Source: Hadesarchaea archaeon
GTDB lineage: Archaea > Hadarchaeota > Hadarchaeia > Hadarchaeales > Hadarchaeaceae
DNA: 9,648 bases
Assembly (NCBI GenBank): GCA_030601665.1
Contig: JAUWBP010000029.1
Coordinates: 1 to 9,648, forward strand
Reading direction: 5' to 3'
In this document: piece after piece, positions 1-6,458 of the stretch
How positions within the stretch are numbered: position 1 is the stretch's first letter
Layout: each line of letters opens with the position of its first letter
Notes under the pieces: model-generated
Told to the model about the DNA's origin: nothing
Seen by the model: only the letters and a program-made list of their open reading frames with translations
The model's database searches: none
Position numbers and translations under genes: made by a program

Positions 1-1035
1 CGCCCCCATCCGACGCAGTTCTCGGGCTACCGCTGAAATGCGGTCTGACTTCATTGTTCTCGCCTCACCAGCGTTCCGAATCAGCGTTTTACCCTTGGCC
101 TTACATGCGAGCACGGCGATTATCGGCAAAAGTTCCGGTACGTGGGAAAGGTCCAGTTTTGCGGCACGGGGGTTCTGTTTGCCCTCCGCGATGAAACCTT
201 TTTTTGATGAATGTAACTTCAGGCCGGCTACTTTCAGAAGGTCTAAAAACGCAACGTCTCGACCAGCCACGCCTTTCACGCCACGGAGCTTGAGTTTAGA
301 ATTCGTCAGGGCGGCGGCAACGATAAAAGGCGCCGCCGCTGCAAGCTCCTGCGGCACCCTAAAACTGAACGCACGATAGGGTCGGTTCGGCATCAGGAGC
401 ATCTCCCCCCGTGGACTGACCACCGCACCAGCTTTCTTTGTGAGTTCGAGGATGAGCTTAAGTTGAGTTTCTTGAGCTCGTTTGAGGGAAAGTTTAACCT
501 GTTTTTTAGCATATGGGCATGGCAGGAGGAGAGCGGGCAGGTAGTGCGCACTTACCTCGCCAAGCTGCACCTTCCCACCCATAACTTTCCCCCCGAAAAC
601 GACGAAGGGCGGGCTGTCATTCGGCTTCGTCGAATGGACATCTGCGCCGAGGCGGCGGAGGGATCTCAGCAGCCCGGGCATCGGACGGGAGCGCAGCTGG
701 GTATCACCGTTAAGCACGGTTATCGTGGGCGCCAGAGCCGCAATCGATGTAAGCAGGCTTAGCGCGGTCCCCGAGTTTCTCGCGTCGATGACATTTTGGG
801 CGGGTTTTGGGCTCCCGCTGACCCCCCAGATGGACCAACGTTCTTGGGTTCGCTTTACCGTAGCACCCATTGCCTCAGCGGCTTGGAGCATCACTTGGGT
901 ATCCTTCACGCGGAGTGGATTCTCGATCACGCTCTTGCCTCCCGCGAGCAAGGCCACGGCGCTTGCGAATTGGGTGTGCAGTTTCGACGGCTGCGGCTCG
1001 AGCTCCCCGGAGAGCTCCGCTGCGGGTCTGACCAT
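1..1035 (-). CDS. EPSP synthase (AroA) family protein with degenerate active site, C-terminus beyond window
   Basis: The reverse complement gives 345 open codons from an ATG at 1035 to the left edge; family members are usually about 420-430 residues, so roughly the last fifth is missing. The fold signatures are clear: PSK (residues 16-18), IENPL near 37-41, NSGT (87-90), LNGD then LRSRPMP (108-119), and SDR (330-332) followed by a helix matching AtELRkvGA. True AroA joins shikimate-3-phosphate and PEP in chorismate synthesis. Aligned by eye to E. coli AroA, the retained residues are K22, N94, G96, R124 and R344. Replaced residues are S23 to L19, R27 to F23, R100 to S93, S170 and Q171 to A163 and H164, S197 to A, Y200 to P, D313 to E301, N336 to E, K340 to M328 and E341 to K329. 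The family is therefore certain, but EPSP synthase activity is doubtful. Start and stop overlap thiI (TAATG), implying co-translation with the ThiI-like gene. Confidence 0.85.
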   Translation of the reverse strand, partial: MVRPAAELSGELEPQPSKLHTQFASAVALLAGGKSVIENPLRVKDTQVMLQAAEAMGATVKRTQERWSIWGVSGSPKPAQNVIDARNSGTALSLLTSIAALAPTITVLNGDTQLRSRPMPGLLRSLRRLGADVHSTKPNDSPPFVVFGGKVMGGKVQLGEVSAHYLPALLLPCPYAKKQVKLSLKRAQETQLKLILELTKKAGAVVSPRGEMLLMPNRPYRAFSFRVPQELAAAAPFIVAAALTNSKLKLRGVKGVAGRDVAFLDLLKVAGLKLHSSKKGFIAEGKQNPRAAKLDLSHVPELLPIIAVLACKAKGKTLIRNAGEARTMKSDRISAVARELRRMGA

Positions 1036-2189
1036 TAAGTCCATGCACTTCGCCTCAGCTTGATGATTTTAATCCTCGGGAGCGCTGACTCAATGAGGGC
1101 ATCGATATTTAATCCATCCTCGATTTCACGCAACTCCTCGAGTTTCAGAGTGGTGGGATGGGATGGTGGAGGACACATATTTACTGTATGTGCGGATGGG
1201 TCAAAAATTCCAACTCGATTGGCGATTTTTTTGATATCCCCTTTGACCATTCCCACGAGGGGTCTGAGGACCGGCAACTCGCAGGCATCGTCGATCACGC
1301 GAAGGCTTTCTACCCCTCCTTCGGCGATTTTTTCTAGGTCTTCATCCCCAATGATTGCTGCGCCCCCCACTTGTCCGGCGATAACCTCGGCCGCTCGAAT
1401 CATCGCTCGCTTGCAGAGCAAGTTCTCCAGGCCCTGTGATATTCCTTCGGTTATAGCACTGAATATTTTACCATAAGGGAAGATCCGTAGCTCGAGCTTC
1501 GGATAAAACCCCGCAATCTTCCTTGCTGCACCGACCGCATATTTTCGTGCTCGACCGTCGGCGTGGGGTCGAGTGTCAAAAAATGTCGGGTGGAGCGTGC
1601 AGCCGCGCTTCATCACAAGGTAGGAGGAAACGGAGCTGTTCAGGCTCCCAGAAAAAAGTGCGACAACGCTGCCTTGGGTGCCCACAGGCAGTCCGCCGAC
1701 CCCGTACACGATTTCCGTGAACACGTAGGCATCTCTCCCACGAATATCGACGAATATCTTGCGTTTTGGGGTCGAGAGGTTCACACGGACGCCCTTCACA
1801 TCAGCTAGGACCGCAGAGCCAGCGCTCACGTTCACATCCTTGCTGGAGAACGGGTGTTCCCCAACCCTCGAGGTCCGGATGGCGAAGGTCATGCCCGGAG
1901 AGAGGATCTTCTTCGCTTTCCCCACCACCGCTGAGGTGATTGAATCGATGGTCGCGTTTCTCCTGAGCGATGGACTGAGAGAAACAATGCCCGGCGTCTT
2001 AGCTAGGCGTCCCATCACGGCGCTCGGTCTGCGGGTGTCGGTGAAGATTCTGCCCCGTTCTCTTCGGAGCTTGTAGTCCAAACCCTTGAGGGACAATTTA
2101 ATGTTTTCGATCAGCCGCCGTTCGAATCGCCTGCGGACCGGCTCGCTCTTCAGCGCTATCTCGCCGTAGCGCACGATGACAGTCTCCAT
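1035..2189 (-). CDS. thiI: ThiI-like protein (THUMP + PP-loop ATPase fold) with altered PP-loop
   Basis: 384 residues, the usual length for an archaeal ThiI without a rhodanese domain. ThiI adenylates U8 of tRNA and transfers sulfur to form 4-thiouridine. The N-terminal ferredoxin-like/THUMP part starts VRYGEIALKS and runs to about residue 160. GLPVGTQG (166-173) precedes the pyrophosphatase domain, and the C-terminal part has CKRAMIRAAE (259-268), VLRPLVGM (307-314) and a Cys in NMCPPPSHPTT (C339), matching the reactive Cys position of E. coli C344. The PP-loop, normally SGGxDS, reads SGSLNS (180-185), so the second Gly and the essential Asp are Ser and Asn. The usual GESLGQVASQ loop reads GDEDLEKIAE (281-290). 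Fold and length argue against a pseudogene; loss of adenylation is inferred. The start ATG lies about 10 nt after the predicted transcription start, with no clear Shine-Dalgarno. Confidence 0.85.
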   Translation of the reverse strand: METVIVRYGEIALKSEPVRRRFERRLIENIKLSLKGLDYKLRRERGRIFTDTRRPSAVMGRLAKTPGIVSLSPSLRRNATIDSITSAVVGKAKKILSPGMTFAIRTSRVGEHPFSSKDVNVSAGSAVLADVKGVRVNLSTPKRKIFVDIRGRDAYVFTEIVYGVGGLPVGTQGSVVALFSGSLNSSVSSYLVMKRGCTLHPTFFDTRPHADGRARKYAVGAARKIAGFYPKLELRIFPYGKIFSAITEGISQGLENLLCKRAMIRAAEVIAGQVGGAAIIGDEDLEKIAEGGVESLRVIDDACELPVLRPLVGMVKGDIKKIANRVGIFDPSAHTVNMCPPPSHPTTLKLEELREIEDGLNIDALIESALPRIKIIKLRRSAWT

Positions 2190-2218
2190 AGCATCGAATA
2201 GTCCTAGGGGTGGCGCAA

Positions 2219-2230
2219 GTTAAAAATTTT
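2219..2230 (-). promoter_or_regulatory. TATA-like box upstream of the thiI-aroA-like pair
   Basis: On the minus strand the A/T block AAAATTTTTAAC lies in the 71-bp gap between tbp and the ThiI-like gene, about 30-40 nt before the ATG at 2189. A start about 25 nt downstream would fall near 2199 and leave a very short leader. The same T-rich block may also end tbp transcription. It is a weak consensus match and is called by position. Confidence 0.4.
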
Positions 2231-2260
2231 GAATGGTGTTAACTATCTTCGTCATCATCG

Positions 2261-2794
2261 TTACTTGAGGATTTTAGTTATTTTCACAGCTGCCCTTTTT
2301 ATGTCGCTCATGCTCTTCGCGCCAGCGCAAACGCCCTTTCCCGAAACAAAGAGGAGGACCACGACCTTGGGTTCGTCGAGCCTAAACACAAGCCCGGGGA
2401 AGACCTCGGGCTCGTATTCCGTGTTTTTGTGGGTCCGCGAGATCCGCTCGAGGTCGAACTTGCGTCCAAAATCGAAGGATGCGACGATATTTTGAACTTT
2501 GACCTTCGGCTCCGATTTCACCTTAATACCAACCTTCCGGAGCTTTCCCGTCAGCTTCTTTATCGCAAGCTTCGCGTCGCGCATGCTCTGGGCGCCGACG
2601 CAATTCATCTTCCCAGACGCGAATATCAGGAAGGATGCGCGTGGATCTTCCGACTTATAAGATATCCCTGGGAAAACTTCCGGATCATAACGTGCTCCGT
2701 CGAGGATTCTGGCCAATTTCTCAAGGTCGAACTTGACGTCCTCATAGGTGACAGAAAGCACGATATTTTGAACTTTTTGCTTTACGCCGACCAT
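2261..2794 (-). CDS. tbp: TATA-box binding protein (TBP)
   Basis: General transcription initiation factor that binds and bends the TATA box and recruits TFB and RNA polymerase. The 177-residue protein is two direct repeats of about 90 residues. Each repeat has VQNIV, then PEVFPG, then a stretch ending LIFASGKMNCVGAQS (repeat 1) or LLFVSGKGVCAGAKS (repeat 2). The paired Phe residues of the VFPG and IF/LF segments, which intercalate into TATA DNA, are present in both repeats. There is no acidic C-terminal tail; the protein ends KITKILK. The ATG at 2794 was chosen over an in-frame TTG at 2797 because a GAGG Shine-Dalgarno (2803-2806) sits 8 nt upstream. Its own promoter is one half of a symmetric divergent promoter shared with moaD. 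Confidence 0.95.
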   Translation of the reverse strand: MVGVKQKVQNIVLSVTYEDVKFDLEKLARILDGARYDPEVFPGISYKSEDPRASFLIFASGKMNCVGAQSMRDAKLAIKKLTGKLRKVGIKVKSEPKVKVQNIVASFDFGRKFDLERISRTHKNTEYEPEVFPGLVFRLDEPKVVVLLFVSGKGVCAGAKSMSDIKRAAVKITKILK

Positions 2795-2825
2795 CAAATT
2801 TGCCTCGAGCTAACTCCGTACCCTT

Positions 2826-2857
2826 GCATAAAAAGCTTGAGCCCTAAACTTTTATGC
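2826..2857. promoter_or_regulatory. Divergent promoter tbp/moaD with TATA boxes as inverted-repeat arms
   Basis: GCATAAAA at 2826-2833 and TTTTATGC at 2850-2857 form a perfect 8-bp inverted repeat with a 16-nt spacer. Read outward, each arm is a TATA-like box (CTTTTTATGC on the minus strand, CTTTTATGC on the plus strand). About 25 nt beyond each box lie predicted start sites near 2806 (tbp) and 2878 (moaD), giving leaders of roughly 10 nt. The positions fit archaeal promoter spacing; use of the sites is inferred. Confidence 0.6.
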
Positions 2858-2886
2858 GTTTGGGGAAAAGTTTTAATGGGTCGACC

Positions 2887-3174
2887 ATGGGTATCACCGT
2901 GAAATTTTTCGCGAATTTCCGCGAAGCGGTTGGCCAGGAGCGGGTCGAGGTAGCGGCGGTTAGGGACGTGGCCGCTTTGCTCGATGAGCTCGTGCGGCAG
3001 TTTGGCGAAAGGATGGTCGACCAGCTCTATGAATTGGGTTCAAAAAAGTTGCGCGAAACAGTGAACGTTCTCGTGAATGGCCGCGGCATAAATTTGCTTA
3101 GTGGGCTCGATACGAAGTTAAAAGATGGCGATGTCGTGGCGATATTCCCACCGGTTTCGGGCGGCACAAGTTAA
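2887..3174 (+). CDS. moaD: MoaD-type ubiquitin-like sulfur carrier, molybdopterin synthase small subunit
   Basis: 95-residue beta-grasp protein. It begins MGITVKFFANFREAVG, the classic MoaD opening, and ends FPPVSGGTS. MoaD carries a thiocarboxylate on its C-terminal Gly-Gly, which MoaE uses to put sulfur into precursor Z; related archaeal proteins (SAMPs) are also ubiquitin-like modifiers. Here two residues, Thr-Ser, follow the di-glycine before TAA, so GG is not the terminus as the mechanism requires. The ATG at 2887 is preferred over an in-frame ATG at 2854, because the latter lies inside the TATA box and would not be transcribed. moaE follows after 14 nt, supporting a functional pair. With the GG-TS tail the protein may need trimming, or may act as a modifier precursor. 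Confidence 0.9.
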   Translation: MGITVKFFANFREAVGQERVEVAAVRDVAALLDELVRQFGERMVDQLYELGSKKLRETVNVLVNGRGINLLSGLDTKLKDGDVVAIFPPVSGGTS

Positions 3175-3188
3175 CCTATGGTGCCTCA

Positions 3189-3626
3189 ATGCCAGACGTG
3201 GGTATCTATTCCAAGGGTAAAGTAACCCTACCTGATTTGTTTCGGAAGTTGAGGCAGGATATCGGGGAGAACGTGGGAGCGATTGGCTGCTTCGTAGGTG
3301 TGGTGCGGGGCCTTTCGGGAGAAGGGGAACGGGTCAAGTTTCTTCGTTATCAGTCTTCGGAGGACGCTGTAAAAAAACTCGAACAGATAGCTGCGGACAT
3401 CGAGAAACGGCCAAACGTTCACCGCGTGATGATCCACCACATCGTCGACCAAATCGCCCCTGGGGAAGATGCTATCTATGTTTTGGTGGCGGGCCACAGG
3501 CGAGACGATGTTTTCAAAGCCCTCCCCGAGTTAATGAACCGGGTCAAGGCAGAAGTCCCGATCTGGAAGAAAGAAGTGACGGAGCGAAAAGAGTATTGGA
3601 TTCACGAGTTCGCGGGGAAGAAATAG
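3189..3626 (+). CDS. moaE: Molybdopterin synthase catalytic subunit MoaE
   Basis: 145 residues, the normal family length. MoaE forms a heterotetramer with MoaD and converts cyclic pyranopterin monophosphate into molybdopterin dithiolene in the cytoplasm. Visible motifs are GAIGCFVGVVRG (30-41), including the conserved Arg40; GHRRDDVF (102-109), matching the family's sAHR segment; and PIWKKEV (124-130), with the catalytic Lys pair. C-terminal YWIHEF matches the usual substrate-pocket end. It is downstream of moaD in the same transcription unit. The ATG at 3189 has only a weak GGTG ahead of it, so translation may depend on moaD. It faces the carbonic-anhydrase-like gene convergently across 59 bp. 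Confidence 0.94.
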   Translation: MPDVGIYSKGKVTLPDLFRKLRQDIGENVGAIGCFVGVVRGLSGEGERVKFLRYQSSEDAVKKLEQIAADIEKRPNVHRVMIHHIVDQIAPGEDAIYVLVAGHRRDDVFKALPELMNRVKAEVPIWKKEVTERKEYWIHEFAGKK

Positions 3627-3685
3627 CCTCCGATAGTTCGAGCGCCCGCAAACTCGCTACGGTTCGGGACGATGCTTATTCACCA

Positions 3686-4216
3686 TCATCGATATCTTTT
3701 CGCGAGCTTGGCGTAATTTTCAGCCTGCATGCGGATGCTCTTAAACTCTTCATCCGTGAGCGCGCGCAGCGGCCTGGCCGGAATGCCCACCACTATCGTT
3801 CGCGGGGGTACCTCCACGTCATGGGGCACCACCGCACCCAAACCGACCAGTGACCCATTTCGGACCCTCGCGCCGTTGAAAACAATCGATCCTCCCCCCA
3901 CGATGCAGTTATCCTCGACGGTGCACCCGTGTATCAGCGCGTTGTGTCCGACGACGACGTAGCTGCCGATTTCGACTGGCAAATATCTCGGCCCCTTCCC
4001 CGTCTCCCCATAGCGGTCGCCCGAGTGCACGACGGCGTTGTCCTGGATACACGTGTATCGGTTGATCCTGACACTTTCGAAATCCGCCCGCACGACAGCT
4101 CCAGGCCAAACACTCGAGTGTGCGCCTATTGTAACGTCACCTATTACCGTGGCGGTCGGGTGGACGAAGGCAGTTTTGTGAATGCGGGGTTTTTTTCCAC
4201 CAAATTCAACTAGCAT
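3686..4216 (-). CDS. Gamma-carbonic-anhydrase-like left-handed beta-helix protein
   Basis: 176-residue hexapeptide-repeat protein of the gamma-CA/YrdA/PaaY group. The repeats run from about residue 17 (FVHPTATVIGDVTIG) to 146. The three trimer-interface metal ligands are present: His64 (QDNAVVHSG), His91 and His96 (GHNALIHGC), with the H-x4-H spacing of the archaeal enzyme Cam. GAVVRADFESVRI (39-51) matches the conserved Arg-Asp core. The C-terminal helix (154-176) is typical of short family members. The acidic loop that carries Cam's proton-shuttle Glu is not evident, so activity could be carbonic anhydrase or another acyl/metal function. It starts 2 nt after the PRC-barrel stop, so the two genes are an operon. 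Confidence 0.9.
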   Translation of the reverse strand: MLVEFGGKKPRIHKTAFVHPTATVIGDVTIGAHSSVWPGAVVRADFESVRINRYTCIQDNAVVHSGDRYGETGKGPRYLPVEIGSYVVVGHNALIHGCTVEDNCIVGGGSIVFNGARVRNGSLVGLGAVVPHDVEVPPRTIVVGIPARPLRALTDEEFKSIRMQAENYAKLAKRYR

Positions 4217-4218
4217 GC

Positions 4219-4440
4219 CTAAACGCCCGCTTGCTCGGCCTTCTTGCTGTAAACGAGCACGATGTCACCGATCGCCATGAGGCCACTGTAGGGGATGGAT
4301 ATCGCCTTGCCCCCCTTGCGACCGAAGACGAGCCCCACCACCGTACCCTCCTTATCATCGATTATCGCGTCATCAATCGTTCCGATGAAGTGCGCCCGAT
4401 CGCTGTAGATATGCATACCGTGGACCTCGGACAATTTCAT
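4219..4440 (-). CDS. Small PRC-barrel domain protein
   Basis: 73 residues, one complete PRC-barrel: MKLSEVHGMHIYSDRAHFIG, then TIDDAIIDDKEGTVVGLVF, then a C-terminal IPYSGLMAIGDIVLVYS. PRC-barrels are small beta-domains found in photosynthetic reaction-centre H subunit, RimM and many short archaeal proteins that act as protein or RNA interaction modules; the specific role is unknown. The ATG at 4440 is chosen because GAGGTGAT, complementary to the 16S tail, lies 6 nt upstream (4447-4454). The in-frame TTG at 4446 would touch that site. It is first gene of an operon with the gamma-CA-like protein and is divergent from the 16S gene. Confidence 0.88.
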   Translation of the reverse strand: MKLSEVHGMHIYSDRAHFIGTIDDAIIDDKEGTVVGLVFGRKGGKAISIPYSGLMAIGDIVLVYSKKAEQAGV

Positions 4441-4532
4441 CCTCAAATCACCTCGCCATTAACTTGCGCGTGAGGTTTTTAGTCCTTTCGATGGCAAAAA
4501 ACAGGACTCGGGGGTGAAACTCCCATTTCGAG

Positions 4533-4542
4533 CATTTAAAAC
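4533..4542 (+). promoter_or_regulatory. Candidate TATA box of the 16S rRNA gene
   Basis: CATTTAAAAC, preceded by TTTCGAG as a possible BRE, is the best TATA match in the leader. A start about 25 nt downstream would be near 4562-4565, giving a leader of around 205 nt that includes the processing-stem strand at 4727-4738. A second A/T block (GTTTTAAG, 4554-4561) is an alternative. Confidence 0.5.
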
Positions 4543-4726
4543 AGCCCGAGTAAGTTTTAAGTAGGAATGAAGCCTATTTTGATACGTCCGCACCGGTGTG
4601 AACGGCGTCGGTCCGAGTACGGGGCAAGCGCGTACGGCCCCGCGATGAGAGATCGTACTCTTGGTGTGGATTCAGCAATGTGGATCCGAACAAGCCAGGC
4701 TACTGGGAAAGCTCGGGTCCGAGATA

Positions 4727-4738
4727 GGTCTGGTACCC
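4727..4738 (+). other. Pre-16S processing stem, 5' strand
   Basis: GGTCTGGTACCC is the exact reverse complement of GGGTACCAGACC at 6260-6271, on the other side of 16S. Twelve perfect pairs enclosing the gene are what the archaeal pre-rRNA processing stem looks like. It ends 31 nt before the mature 5' end. I did not identify a clean bulge-helix-bulge. Confidence 0.8.
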
Positions 4739-4769
4739 AAGCCAATTTCGAGGCTTTGTGGTTGCTTTA

Positions 4770-6250
<1,481 letters not shown>

Positions 6251-6259
6251 GTTGTTTCG

Positions 6260-6271
6260 GGGTACCAGACC
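6260..6271 (+). other. Pre-16S processing stem, 3' strand
   Basis: GGGTACCAGACC, starting 9 nt after the mature 3' end, pairs without a mismatch to 4727-4738. The T9 tract begins one base later, so the precursor probably ends just past the stem. Confidence 0.8.
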
Positions 6272-6272
6272 C

Positions 6273-6296
6273 TTTTTTTTTCGAGCAAAATTTTTT
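6273..6296 (+). terminator. T-tract terminator after 16S
   Basis: Nine Ts at 6273-6281 and six more at 6291-6296 directly follow the processing stem. Archaeal RNA polymerase terminates on T-runs without needing a hairpin. If used, 16S is transcribed alone and the tRNA-Ala separately. Confidence 0.6.
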
Positions 6297-6352
6297 GGGT
6301 TTGCTGTTGTGCTTTTTCTTCCACAAATCTTATTAGAATTGTTTAACCTTGG

Positions 6353-6422
6353 AGGTCTGTAGCTCAGTGGTAGAGCGCCGGCTTTGCAAGCCGGAGGTCC
6401 CAGGTGAGTCCCTCCGGGCCCG
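6353..6422 (+). tRNA. tRNA-Ala (anticodon TGC) with abnormal T-arm
   Basis: The first two thirds are a textbook tRNA-Ala: T8-A9, D-arm GCTC-AGTGGTA-GAGC, anticodon arm CCGGC-TTTGCAA-GCCGG with anticodon TGC, and variable loop AGGTC. Acceptor strands AGGTCTG (6353-6359) and CGGGCCC (6415-6421) pair at six of seven positions, two of them T-G wobbles; position 1 is an A-C mismatch. The T-arm is wrong: after CCAGG there are 10 nt (TGAGTCCCTC) where 12 are expected, no TTC motif, and no complement to CCAGG. No CCA is encoded. An alternative fold pairs CCGGAGG (6391-6397) with CCTCCGG (6411-6417). A six-T run follows at 6427-6432. Its place after 16S matches the usual archaeal rRNA-operon tRNA-Ala. 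Confidence 0.7.
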
Positions 6423-6458
6423 CTGATTTTTTACTAAGATTGCTTAATAACCAATCAT

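Larger units (their letters stand above)
4441..4769. other. Divergent intergenic region and 16S leader
   Basis: This non-coding stretch separates the PRC-barrel gene from 16S rRNA. It holds the PRC Shine-Dalgarno, a weak minus-strand A/T box (about 4474-4485), the rRNA TATA box, and a leader able to fold. GAGTACGGGGC (4615-4625) can pair with GCCCC (4637-4641) and GTACTC (4655-4660). A small hairpin CTCG-GGTC-CGAG lies at 4712-4723, followed by the 5' strand of the pre-16S stem. GGTCCGAG occurs twice (4610-4617, 4716-4723). I see no convincing protein gene. Confidence 0.6.

Noticed and set aside
1060..1476. Plus-strand 138-codon open frame
   Set aside because: Antisense to the ThiI-like gene, whose frame has recognisable motifs; the plus frame has none.
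2854..2886. Longer moaD start at 2854
   Set aside because: The ATG is inside the predicted TATA box and adds 11 residues before the conserved MoaD N-terminus.
6260..6281. Bacterial-style rho-independent terminator (GGG-loop-CCC plus T9)
   Set aside because: The local stem is only 3 bp; the same bases pair far better (12 bp) with 4727-4738, so they are explained as a processing stem followed by an archaeal T-tract.
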